Translations under genes and position numbers: made by a program
The notes under the pieces: model-generated
Seen by the model: only the letters and a program-made list of their open reading frames with translations
The model's database searches: none
What the model was told of the DNA's origin: nothing
DNA from: a bacterium
GTDB taxonomy: Bacteria; SAR324; XYD2-FULL-50-16
NCBI GenBank assembly: GCA_018829445.1
Contig: JAHJTV010000064.1
Location: 1 to 61,761 of the forward strand
Reading direction: 5' to 3'
Length of the DNA: 61,761 bases
Shown: positions 36,999-45,390 of the stretch, in pieces
Layout of the letters: every line of letters begins with the position of its first letter
Position numbering within the stretch: position 1 is the first letter of the stretch

Positions 36999-37022
36999 TT
37001 GGATAGATTTATATCTATCCAA
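36999..37022. promoter_or_regulatory. palindromic operator candidate upstream of MarR gene
   Basis: TTGGATAGAT and ATCTATCCAA are exact inverted arms separated by TTAT, 47 bp before the marR-type ATG. Size and symmetry suit a MarR dimer. The rest of the 700-bp gap (36362-37069) holds the proVWX promoter and is AT-rich without a gene. Confidence 0.55.
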
Positions 37023-37069
37023 AAACGTCGGCTCTCCTAATAATTATCCGAAATTTGACTGGACACCTT

Positions 37070-37612
37070 ATGACCACTCAGAGTAACAATTCAACTTCTC
37101 AGGGAAATTCCAGGGACAAAGATTCCGAAGATCGTTATGATTTGTCAATTCTCAAATCCTTAAGACGGATTATCAGAGCTGTAGATATTCATTCCCGACA
37201 ATTAAAATCGAAACATAACATAACAACTCCGCAACTGGTCTGTTTAATGGCCATTGCAGGCTATAAGTCTCTTACCGTTGCCAGCCTGGCAAAAGAGATC
37301 CACTTGAGTGCCAGTACGGTTGTGGGAATTCTTGATAGGTTGGAAGAGAAAAAACTGATTGTGAGAAAAAGAGATAAAATAGATCGACGAGTAGTTAAAG
37401 TATCGGTGACGAAAATGGGAAAAGAATTTATCAAGGATTCTCCATCTCCCCTTCAGGATAGGCTTGGTAGCTCATTGAGTCGGCTATCCAATCTTGAACA
37501 AGCGACCATTTCACTTTCCCTGGATAGAATTGTCGAATTGATGGAAGCGGAGGAGATTGATGCTGCTCCTATTCTGCAAACTGGGAATATTGAAGAGTTC
37601 ATTGGGAAATAG
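37070..37612 (+). CDS. MarR-family regulator, CosR/EctR1-like
   Basis: The protein of about 180 residues has a winged helix-turn-helix domain (LTVASLAKEIHLSASTVVGILDRLEEKKLIVRKRDKIDRRVVKVSVT). The segment LRRIIRAVDIHSRQLKSKHNITTPQL matches the opening of CosR/EctR1 regulators, which repress ectoine synthesis and betaine transport genes at low salt (family knowledge). Its position, divergent from proVWX, agrees with that. The ATG at 37070 is chosen over a TTG at 37055; neither has a good ribosome binding site. A perfect palindrome lies 47 bp upstream, suggesting autoregulation. A hydrophilic N-terminal extension of about 25 residues precedes the domain. Confidence 0.85.
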   Translation: MTTQSNNSTSQGNSRDKDSEDRYDLSILKSLRRIIRAVDIHSRQLKSKHNITTPQLVCLMAIAGYKSLTVASLAKEIHLSASTVVGILDRLEEKKLIVRKRDKIDRRVVKVSVTKMGKEFIKDSPSPLQDRLGSSLSRLSNLEQATISLSLDRIVELMEAEEIDAAPILQTGNIEEFIGK

Positions 37613-37776
37613 CCCCCTCGGAATCAACTCCAACTCTCTAGTCGACAGTTATCATCGGCGCAAAACGAATTTTTTCCGGATGGACAACAAGTGCTAATAA
37701 GGGAGAATAATCGAAAACTTTCGCATCAAATCGGATGAGCGGGTTTCATGGGGAAAGCTTAGCTTTCGCTAAAACT

Positions 37777-38004
37777 GGATTCCAATTCAGAGGCCGGAAT
37801 GACAAGAAGACGAATTTTTGGTGTGGGCTCAACACTATAATATTGAGTCCACTCCGAAAAGTATTGTAATGTTCAATTTAGGGTTTTTAACTCAATAATC
37901 TAAAAACCATAGAAATTCTGAACCGCTGTCATGCCGGACTTGATCCGGCATCCATAAGGTTTAATCAAAAATCTGGATTCCGGCTCGGAGGCCGGAATGA
38001 CAAG
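37777..38004. repeat. REP-like elements
   Basis: Three pieces: 37777-37806 (GGATTCCAATTCAGAGGCCG then GAATGACAAG), 37927-37954 (TGTCATGCCGGACTTGATCC then GGCATCCA) and 37975-38004 (GGATTCCGGCTCGGAGGCCG then GAATGACAAG). The latter two form a BIME-like pair that recurs at 61642-61714. They occupy most of the 540-bp gap between the MarR gene and the large lipoprotein. Confidence 0.85.
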
Positions 38005-38102
38005 AAAATCGACTTTTCGGAGTAGACTCAATGTTTAATCTGGAAATGGCTATGAAGAATAAAGTGAAGATGAGGGTTTTCCGGATAACGGTGCTGCAGC
38101 GC

Positions 38103-38136
38103 AAAAAAAAGGCCGTTTTCAAACGGCCTTTTTTTT
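38103..38136. terminator. strong bidirectional terminator
   Basis: GGCCGTTT and AAACGGCC around a TC loop, flanked by eight A on one side and eight T on the other. It ends the lipoprotein gene 38153-40612 on the minus strand. Confidence 0.9.
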
Positions 38137-38152
38137 GGATGGGATTATTTGA

Positions 38153-40612
38153 TTATTGCAGTTCTCCTGCGATTACAGCGGGAGCGTCGGTGATAACCGG
38201 TTTGGCTCCGATGGCAGGGTCTTCCCATGCCGTAATATTTGGCAGGTCGTAGCTTGTTAAAGATAATCCACTGCAGTTTGAGAGGTCTACATTACTCATG
38301 CGTTGCTCAACGTGGAGTGGTTTGATCACATACTCGGTACTATTCGTTACCCCGGTTACCGTTGATCCGGGAAGAATGTTAAATTCCGGAATCCAGCGTA
38401 CATCTTGGCCACAAGAGGTATTTTCCCCAGTGTCCTTGTCTATACAACGTCCGGGAATACCGTGCAAATTTCCATACCCGGAATACTCAAGCTGAAACTT
38501 GGCGCCATTGTACTTGTAATCATAGGCAGCACTATTGGCTTGAATATGCTGATATGTCACTTTCATCGGCGGATCAAACTTGGCGAAGGTGCTGCCACTC
38601 TTGATAGCCGTGAATTTATTCCATTGTTCCGGTCCTGTTTCCCAGGTGTAGAAGACAGATAGGTTTTCCCAACCCCTGAAATTACAGGTATCAGTTGCGT
38701 CCCATTCACACTGAAGAGCGGTATAGTTACCTGCCGATCCTTCAAACAAAATTCCCGAATGAAATCCCCACTGGTTTTCCTGGTTTGCTTCAGTCATCAC
38801 AACAGCAGTGCCACTATCTTTCAGAACCATATCGGAAGTGCTAAACGAATAACTATGATAGGTAAAGGCACTGGGAGCAGTGCCGTCAGCATACCAGGAT
38901 TTATCCGTTTTGGTCATGCTTGTAGCGGTGGGAGTTGAGATAGAGGTTGCATCGGGACAGTTCTCAAAACAATTCAGGTTTGCAGGAACCGTATCCGTTG
39001 GATACACCATATCCTGCACACGAAAACTCACAACAGTTGCATTGGAAGGTGCAAGGCTTGCGCCGGACGAATTTTTTAAGGTGAAACTACCTGATCCGCC
39101 CAGGGCTTCAGACCAGAAATAGAAAGCATAGTCATTGGCACCGAAGGATACGGTTGCCGGAGGTATCTCCTGCCAATTCCAGTTTGATTCATCCAATGTC
39201 GCTGTTTTCATGAGGGCTGAACCATTCCACTCCACTCGGTAGTTGGTTCCATTATTCCACCATTGTAACGGTACATTCTTAAGATCTCCAAGTATAATTG
39301 TCTGCTTGGTATGTTTAATCAAACGACCGCCAGCGATAAAGACGGTGTAGGGACTTTCAGAGGTACCGCTGCTGTTGTAGGTTTGTTTGTATACGGTATC
39401 ACCGTTACTGACATTTGCTTCTTCCGGAATCCAGAGCCCGTGGTATCCTACCCAACCGTAATACTCTTTAGTTCCGCTGGTATATTTGATGGGAAATCCG
39501 GAATCAAGTTGAACCCTGGCACCGGTATTATCATACATGGAGTAATCCCATACGGTTTTATCAAAAGCAGTTCGGCTGTAGCATTGGGCTGTATCGCTTC
39601 CTTTCTTGCGAAGAAAGAAGTCAGCATCATATGCAATATTAAAAACGGCATAGGATGACGGTCCACTTTCGTCCCAGACGGGAGAGGATAAGGTGCCTGA
39701 TCCTGCGGACCCGCTTACTGCTCTCCTGAAGGTTGCCTGTTCGGAAAAGCTATCGGTACCAAAATTTCCGCTGTTGCTGAACTGGAGCAAGGTATCGCCT
39801 GTGCCGTTATCAATCACCGTTTTCATGAAACCTTTAAAAAAGGGATTTTGAGTGGTATCAGCATTACCATCTGCGTCGATTGGATAAGCGGCAAAATTCA
39901 TTTTGAAATAACCGAAGGGATTGCTATCTGAGGCCGATTGATAGATCTGCATTTTCGCCATGATCATTTTGTCAACATCATGATCGTCACGGGCTTCTTC
40001 AACTATCCAGACTTTAATGATATGGGGCTGGTTCTCAGCTCTGGCCGAGTTGACCACCCACTCTTCATAATCGGTAGCATTGGATGAAGAGGATTGATTT
40101 TGAGAAGCCTCTATTTTCTCAGAAGCGTCATCGTTGCTGCTGGAACATAATGCAGTATCGATCTGGGCTCGGTAATTACCCAAGTCCTTCATATCTGCAT
40201 ATCTGGTCTGATCAATGGAGCAGAGGATTTCATTAACGGTGCTGAATGCCTGAACGGACTCTTCATGTACCCAGACATCTATCCTATCCCGGTTGTAATC
40301 GGAATCGGCTGCAAACCCGCCAACAACAATCGCTTGGGAGATTGCTTTTGTTAACTGGGTGCCGTTTAAGGCAATTGATTTATCTCCCGGTATAACCGAT
40401 GTGCTCAATTCCGTATCATCCTGCGCTTCAACAACACTCACCTGGGAAGATAATGTCAGCGCATCTGATCCCGAAGCTGCGGATGGATCGCTGGTTCCGG
40501 TAGATGTTGTCCCACCACCGTCGTCATCCGAAGATTGCGTACAGTTTGATAAGGACGCTACAAAAAGCAACAGGATTAATCCGATAAATCCTTTTTTTAA
40601 ATAAGTGTTCAT
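38153..40612 (-). CDS. large lipoprotein of unknown function
   Basis: The 819-residue protein has a signal peptide with lipobox SLSNC and an Asp/Gly/Ser/Thr-rich linker (SSDDDGGGTTSTGTSD). No catalytic motif is recognised. The body is rich in aromatic and Asp/Asn/Gly residues, as expected of beta-sandwich or barrel-like surface proteins, and has about ten cysteines, for example CFENCPD and CSGLSL, that could form disulfides. GGGGGA precedes the ATG. A strong terminator follows and no partner gene is adjacent. Location at the outer membrane or surface is inferred from the lipobox. The function is unknown. Confidence 0.82.
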   Translation of the reverse strand: MNTYLKKGFIGLILLLFVASLSNCTQSSDDDGGGTTSTGTSDPSAASGSDALTLSSQVSVVEAQDDTELSTSVIPGDKSIALNGTQLTKAISQAIVVGGFAADSDYNRDRIDVWVHEESVQAFSTVNEILCSIDQTRYADMKDLGNYRAQIDTALCSSSNDDASEKIEASQNQSSSSNATDYEEWVVNSARAENQPHIIKVWIVEEARDDHDVDKMIMAKMQIYQSASDSNPFGYFKMNFAAYPIDADGNADTTQNPFFKGFMKTVIDNGTGDTLLQFSNSGNFGTDSFSEQATFRRAVSGSAGSGTLSSPVWDESGPSSYAVFNIAYDADFFLRKKGSDTAQCYSRTAFDKTVWDYSMYDNTGARVQLDSGFPIKYTSGTKEYYGWVGYHGLWIPEEANVSNGDTVYKQTYNSSGTSESPYTVFIAGGRLIKHTKQTIILGDLKNVPLQWWNNGTNYRVEWNGSALMKTATLDESNWNWQEIPPATVSFGANDYAFYFWSEALGGSGSFTLKNSSGASLAPSNATVVSFRVQDMVYPTDTVPANLNCFENCPDATSISTPTATSMTKTDKSWYADGTAPSAFTYHSYSFSTSDMVLKDSGTAVVMTEANQENQWGFHSGILFEGSAGNYTALQCEWDATDTCNFRGWENLSVFYTWETGPEQWNKFTAIKSGSTFAKFDPPMKVTYQHIQANSAAYDYKYNGAKFQLEYSGYGNLHGIPGRCIDKDTGENTSCGQDVRWIPEFNILPGSTVTGVTNSTEYVIKPLHVEQRMSNVDLSNCSGLSLTSYDLPNITAWEDPAIGAKPVITDAPAVIAGELQ

Positions 40613-41199
40613 ATTGTTTCCCCCAAAATCAGATGTTAAGATTCGGTCGAGTATTCCTGTTTATCCTTTCGGCAAACAGCATGTCCCGACTGATTCCATC
40701 AGCATTACAGCCTCCATTAACCGGCAATAAGCTGTTGTTCTACATTCCAACTACTCTATATATGCTGCCAGAGATATGCCATCTATTGATTACGATGATT
40801 TTACAGACAGTTAACAATAAGAGAAAACAAGAGTTCTGTTTTATTATGACAAAATGGTCGATATTGGACGGAATTTGGTTTTTAGTATAAACGCACAATC
40901 GAAAATGGACGAAGACAAACTCAGGAATAACCGGGCAACATAGGGTTACATCCATTTTTTCCGTTTGTTACTGATGACCTGTTTTTTGTTCATCGGTTAT
41001 CGTAAAAGCTTTTGATGACAGACAGCTATATGCGTTGCTTCTTCTTGTCTGAATGAGAAATTCCAAAAATACTGGTTACTCAATATCGTTGCCTTTGATT
41101 GATTCCTTTTATAAAATCCAGTCAGGTCTTTCAAAAGTCTTAGCTGGCCATTTTGCTCCAGTAAGCTGGTGACAATAAAACTCCATTTGAAATATCAAC
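40613..41199. other. 587-bp gap without a supported gene
   Basis: Short open frames on both strands have no ribosome binding sites or protein character. The gap should contain promoters for the lipoprotein and for the radical SAM gene. No hairpin or repeat is visible. Confidence 0.4.
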
Positions 41200-42120
41200 G
41201 TGTCTGCTTCCCGTCGCCCCATTATTCTTGAAGATCCATTTGGACTCTTCAACATTGAGCTGACTAATAAATGCCCGATGCGCTGCGTCATGTGCCCTCG
41301 CACTTCTAATATGACAAGATCCCAAGGATTCATGGACTTTGAGTTATTCAAAAAGGCTATCGATGAACTGGTGGCGGTCAATCAAAGTTTTATAGATGAC
41401 CAGCCGGTTTGGCTGCATCATTTTGGGGAGAGTCTTCTCCACCCGAACTGTATGGAGTGTATCGACTACGCCGTCCAAAAGGGAATCAGGGCTTGTCTGT
41501 CCATCAATCCAATTGTATTGAAGGAAGAGCTGGGAAAGGCCCTGGTCGAATCAGGTCTGTTTTTACTCTACCTTTCCCTTGACGGACATGATGAAGATAG
41601 TTTTTTTAAAATCAGGGGATTAAAAAACGCCTATCAATCATCAATTGATAAGATCTTACGGTTTCTTGAGTTAAAGAGAGCGAGCAAGTGTACAACAAAA
41701 ATAACCATATCCATGATCGATTTTGAAATGAATGCCGAAAGCATTTCTCAAACCAGATCTTATTGGGAATCTGTCGCCGGAGTGGATCAGTTTCTGTTAA
41801 AGAGCTTTTCAACTTGGGATGGTAGCGCGCAGGATATTAATCGGTATCAATCAGGATTTTCCTGTGGATCTGAAAAAATTGAGTGTACCTTACCCTGGGA
41901 ACGAATGACAATTTTGTGGGATGGAAGGGTTGTTCCCTGCTGTAATGACTATGATGGGAAATATGTGCTTGGAGATTTATCCAATGACACCCTTGCCGTC
42001 ATCTGGAATGGACACCCCATGCAAACACTAAGACAAGAGTTTAACAGTAACAGGGTCACCAATTTGCTCTGCAGAAAATGTGACAAGCTAAGAACGCCAA
42101 GGCACCTTATGAATTGGTGA
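41200..42120 (+). CDS. radical SAM/SPASM enzyme
   Basis: The 306-residue protein has the radical SAM cluster CPMRCVMCP (CxxxCxxC) after LFNIELTNK, the HHFGESLLHPN segment, and a C-terminal SPASM-type region with CTLPW, VVPCCNDYDG and LLCRKCDKL, which should bind one or two auxiliary Fe-S clusters. SPASM enzymes mature peptides or modify small molecules. The start is a GTG 12 bases after an in-frame stop with no good Shine-Dalgarno. An SGNH-fold protein follows 81 bp downstream. No precursor peptide gene is obvious nearby. Confidence 0.88.
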   Translation: MSASRRPIILEDPFGLFNIELTNKCPMRCVMCPRTSNMTRSQGFMDFELFKKAIDELVAVNQSFIDDQPVWLHHFGESLLHPNCMECIDYAVQKGIRACLSINPIVLKEELGKALVESGLFLLYLSLDGHDEDSFFKIRGLKNAYQSSIDKILRFLELKRASKCTTKITISMIDFEMNAESISQTRSYWESVAGVDQFLLKSFSTWDGSAQDINRYQSGFSCGSEKIECTLPWERMTILWDGRVVPCCNDYDGKYVLGDLSNDTLAVIWNGHPMQTLRQEFNSNRVTNLLCRKCDKLRTPRHLMNW

Positions 42121-42201
42121 GTCCGGGTTGCAATTATACCCAAAACTTCAAATACACCCAAAATCCAATAATTTATTTAAGATCCCTTAATTGAACTCAT
42201 A

Positions 42202-42885
42202 ATGCTTATTAATTGTGTCGGTGATAGTCATGCCAACTTCTTCAGTGGTTATGACATCCCTCAACCTGAATGGCCCGGGGAAAATATCAGGAACAGATAC
42301 CCTTTTTTCAAATGCTATCGCCTGGGACCTGTTCTGGCATATAATCTTTGTGAGGAGAATACAACAACTCAGGGAAGAGAAAAGTTGTTTCAACTTTTGG
42401 CAGAGCTTGACCCGGGGAGTTATCTTTTGTTCTGTTTTGGAGAGATTGATTGCAGGGCCCATATCTATCTTCAATCCCAAAAGCAGAAACGGACGACAGG
42501 CGACATTGTAACGGAAGTGGTGGAGCGTTATTTTCTGGCAATAAAAGAGGTTCAGGAGCTGGGTTTTAATACCCTGGTATGGAATGTAATTCCAAGCGCT
42601 CCTTCGGATATTAATGAGCGCATTCACGTGCCGTCGCAATACCTGTTTCACGGAACCAGCCGGGAGCGGAATGATATTACTGGCCAATTCAACAGATCCC
42701 TTACTCTTCTCTGCCAGGAGTATAATATCCCTTTTATCTCAATTTTCGATCAGCTCATTAACCGGGAGGGAACCGTAAGAAGAGACTACTATTGTGATGA
42801 GATACACCTGGGGCAGACAGCCATGCCCCTGGTGTTAAAACAATTTAATGATGTTTTTCCGGGATTTTATTTCGTAATGGAGTGA
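42202..42885 (+). CDS. SGNH/GDSL-fold hydrolase-like protein
   Basis: The 227-residue protein shows the SGNH blocks: GDSHA near the start (nucleophile Ser 9), LLFCFGEIDCR in the middle and DEIHLGQTAMP near the end (Asp/His of the triad). There is no signal peptide. Intracellular members of this fold act on acyl or acetyl esters, or sit in glycan clusters. Its pairing with the radical SAM/SPASM gene suggests a shared pathway, which cannot be named. The last 19 bp overlap the convergent permease gene. Confidence 0.78.
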   Translation: MLINCVGDSHANFFSGYDIPQPEWPGENIRNRYPFFKCYRLGPVLAYNLCEENTTTQGREKLFQLLAELDPGSYLLFCFGEIDCRAHIYLQSQKQKRTTGDIVTEVVERYFLAIKEVQELGFNTLVWNVIPSAPSDINERIHVPSQYLFHGTSRERNDITGQFNRSLTLLCQEYNIPFISIFDQLINREGTVRRDYYCDEIHLGQTAMPLVLKQFNDVFPGFYFVME

Positions 42886-43946
42886 GCCAGTGCCGATCTT
42901 GCCGTGAACCAGTGTATCACCGGGCCTTTCAATACCAATATAACCAACAGAATTCCGGTTAGCAGGGAGACGATTCCCTGGGGCTCATCCCCATTGATCA
43001 CAACCCAGGAGGTAAGATCAAATCCGATCACCTGATAGAGTTCATTGATGATCAACCCCAATAACAGGGAACAGATTAAAATTGAAACCAGGTAGATAAT
43101 GGCTGCCTTTTTTCCCAATACTTTCAAAACAACCGTTATCGTCGCTATATTGGTAGCTGGGCCCGCCAGTAAAAAAACCAGTGCTGCTCCCGGGTTTAAT
43201 CCTTTTAGTACCAAGGCAGCAGCAATAGGGGTTGATGCCGTTGCGCAAACATATAACGGGGTCGAGATGACTAACATCACCAGCATTGAAAACAACCCAT
43301 TGCCCAGGTAAACCTCAATAAAGTGGGGAGACAGAAAAACACTGATCAACCCGGCTAAAATCACCCCAACAACCAGCCACCTGCCGATATCATCCAGCAA
43401 CTCGCCAAAAGCGAATCGCATGCCCGACTCTATCCTGGCTCGGATGGTTGTTAATTTTTTTGTTCCCGAAACACAGGAACTGTCGCAGCCTCAGGTAGGG
43501 GCAGCGCCTGTTTCCTCTTTTGTTTCGGGATCAAAAAAGTTGATCAAAATACCGGTCGTAACGGCTGTCAAAAAAGCGGCAATAGGTCTGAATAACGTTA
43601 TAACAGGATCAAGCAAAGCATAACTGATGGCAATGGAATCCACACCGGTTTCAGGAGTGGAGATCATGAAGGATGAAACAGCCCCCTTACTGGCTCCCTG
43701 TTGTTTAATTCCGGCAGCAGCTGGCAAGACGCCGCAACTACATAAGGGGATGGGGATTCCTATCAGAGAAGCTTTGATCACGCTGGAAACCCCATTAGTT
43801 CCCAGGTGCCGCTTAACCAGGTCGTCTTTTAGAAAAGCCTTTAATAACCCGGCCACAAAAAAACCAAACAAAACATAAAGTGAAGAGTCTCTCCAAACCT
43901 GCCAGATGGCTTCCACTATCTCTTTTACAACTACAATCAAATCCAT
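42867..43946 (-). CDS. SO_0444/DUF318-type metal permease, probable selenoprotein (in-frame UGA)
   Basis: One reading frame of 359 codons runs from 43946 to 42867 and is broken only by a TGA at 43491-43493. The first half (residues 1-151) has FGFFVAGLLKAFL, GIPIPLCSCGVLPAAAG and STPETGVDSI; the second has STPLYVCATASTPIAAALV and LLAGPATNIATI. Together they form the full eight-to-ten TM permease with its duplicated motif. The linker reads PT-stop-GCDSSC, so reading UGA as selenocysteine gives Sec152 in a U-x-C...C cluster where relatives carry Cys-rich metal-binding linkers. A SECIS-like hairpin begins 11 nt after the UGA. An ArsR/SmtB gene lies directly upstream, so a metal(loid) efflux role is likely. 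The alternative is a nonsense mutation. Confidence 0.75.
43462..43493 (-). promoter_or_regulatory. candidate bacterial SECIS element
   Basis: After the UGA (43493-43491) and ten nucleotides, GUUCC (43480-43476) pairs with GGAAC (43466-43462). A U-G pair may extend the stem, leaving the loop GUGUUUC. The loop starts about 17 nt from the UGA and has G in its first two positions, both fitting the bacterial SECIS consensus as I recall it. Confidence 0.6.
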
Positions 43947-44032
43947 GGTGACTTCTTTTATGAAAAAATGTTTCTACTTAATAAGGGGAAGATTTTTTTA
44001 AAATATCCATATGATATTACAGTTCCCCTGTC

Positions 44033-44392
44033 TCAGCCCTCAATTACATGATTCATACCCTCTTTCAATAATCGGGACACATGCTCGTCATCAAGACTGT
44101 AAAACACGTTTTTCCCCTCCTTCCTGTATTTTACGATTTTAGCGGCTCTTAAAACCCGTAATTGATGGGAAATGGCCGGTTGGCTCATCTGCATGATCTC
44201 CACCAAATCACAAACACACAGCTCGGCATTGGTTAAAACATCCAGGATTCTAATTCGGGTGAAATCTCCCAACGCCTTGAACAGATTTGCCAGCTCCAGA
44301 AGAACACCGGAATCGGTGATCTTGTTTTTCACGCTCTCCACTATCTCCTGGTGAATCTCTTCAACCTGGCATAGTGCTTCTTCATCAGTCAT
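44033..44392 (-). CDS. ArsR/SmtB-family metalloregulator
   Basis: The 119-residue protein is a winged helix-turn-helix repressor: LANLFKALGDFTRIRILDVL, then ELCVCDLVEIMQMSQPAISHQLRVLRAAKIVKYRKEGKNVFYSLDDEHV. The CxC in ELCVCDL is the alpha3-site metal or metalloid ligand pair of ArsR/CadC types, and the DEHV near the C-terminal helix resembles an alpha5 site. It lies 86 bp upstream of the permease on the same strand. It should repress the permease until metal binds. A TGA-N8-TCA operator candidate lies about 30 bp before its start. Confidence 0.93.
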   Translation of the reverse strand: MTDEEALCQVEEIHQEIVESVKNKITDSGVLLELANLFKALGDFTRIRILDVLTNAELCVCDLVEIMQMSQPAISHQLRVLRAAKIVKYRKEGKNVFYSLDDEHVSRLLKEGMNHVIEG

Positions 44393-44416
44393 ATCTATTT
44401 CTGGAGTAAATATTAA

Positions 44417-44441
44417 TATATGAGTACTTGTTCATGTGTAT
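44417..44441. promoter_or_regulatory. candidate ArsR/SmtB operator
   Basis: ATATATGAGTACTTGTTCAT contains TGAG-N6-TTCA inside imperfect A/T-rich arms, close to the TGAA-N6-TTCA core of SmtB-type 12-2-12 operators. It is placed 25 bp upstream of the ArsR start. Confidence 0.45.
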
Positions 44442-44648
44442 TTCTTTACTGTAACAAGCCATCAAAAATTAATCATCCCCAAAAAGTAAAATTTTCCATT
44501 TTTTTTTAGATTAGGCAATTAGGCTGATAACCTCTCTATAAGTGAAATGAATTCCCTCAGGACCGTTAAATTCTATCCTTGACTTAAGTAAGGAATTTTT
44601 TAATAATAAGACCGGTTGGTATATTTTACTATCTGAATCAAGGAAAAA

Positions 44649-45245
44649 ATGATGACTAAAGGTAGTCAAACCCGTCACAATATCATTACAAAGGCACTTC
44701 AACTCTTCTCGGTTAAGGGGTACTACAATACATCGATCAATGATATCCTTGAAGCAACCGGTCTGACCAAGGGGGGGCTGTACGGTCATTTTAAAAGCAA
44801 AGAGGATATCTGGTACGCTGTTTATGATGAAGCTGTTTTTATCTGGAAGGAACTGGTTTTTAAAAACATGCGGGAAAACAAGGATCCCATCAAAAGAATT
44901 GAGAAGTTGATTGAAAACGATATGCGTGATTACCTGGGGGGAGATGTTTTTGAAGGGGGGTGCTTTTTCCTCAATATGATGGTGGAGTTGTCGGGGCAAT
45001 CTGCCAGTATGAGCAGGCAGATTCTTAAAGGGTATGTCCGGTTTTCCAGATTGATGAGGGACTGGCTGAAGGAGGCCGGTCAAAAGGGGATGCTTAAACC
45101 GGGTCTCAATTATAAGGATATTGCCAGTTTTATCGTCATCTCTTTGAACGGGGCTTCTGCAATCTACACAGCATCAAGAGATGCCGCAATCTGGAAGCAG
45201 ACGACCGTACAGCTTAAATACTACCTTGAGAGTCTAAAGAAATAA
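44649..45245 (+). CDS. TetR/AcrR-family regulator
   Basis: The 198-residue protein has the TetR N-terminal helix-turn-helix (TRHNIITKALQLFSVKGYYNTSINDILEATGLTKGGLYGHFKSKEDIW) and an all-helical ligand domain with a YLGGDVFEGGCFFLNMMVELSG segment. AAGGA lies five bases upstream of the ATG. It precedes icmF by 145 bp on the same strand and acd by a further gene, so it probably controls CoA-thioester metabolism in response to an acyl-CoA or acid (inference by position). It is divergent from arsR. Confidence 0.92.
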   Translation: MMTKGSQTRHNIITKALQLFSVKGYYNTSINDILEATGLTKGGLYGHFKSKEDIWYAVYDEAVFIWKELVFKNMRENKDPIKRIEKLIENDMRDYLGGDVFEGGCFFLNMMVELSGQSASMSRQILKGYVRFSRLMRDWLKEAGQKGMLKPGLNYKDIASFIVISLNGASAIYTASRDAAIWKQTTVQLKYYLESLKK

Positions 45246-45390
45246 CAAGAGGAAAACGACCCAACTTTTCTTTATTTGAAAGTCCGACACAGCAAAACGC
45301 TGGTCAAATATGGCTTGGAATTATAAAATCTGTATTATTCTCCGGCATTTTTTAAAGAATTACATATCAAACTTTTAACGAGGGAACACC

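Noticed and set aside
42867..43946. Frameshifted pseudogene as explanation for the split permease
   Set aside because: Both halves are in one frame with a single UGA and no lost conserved segment; a nonsense mutation remains possible but Sec reading fits better.
44511..45083. A 190-codon minus-strand frame opposite the TetR gene
   Set aside because: It has no recognisable domain; the TetR frame has a clear helix-turn-helix and ribosome binding site.
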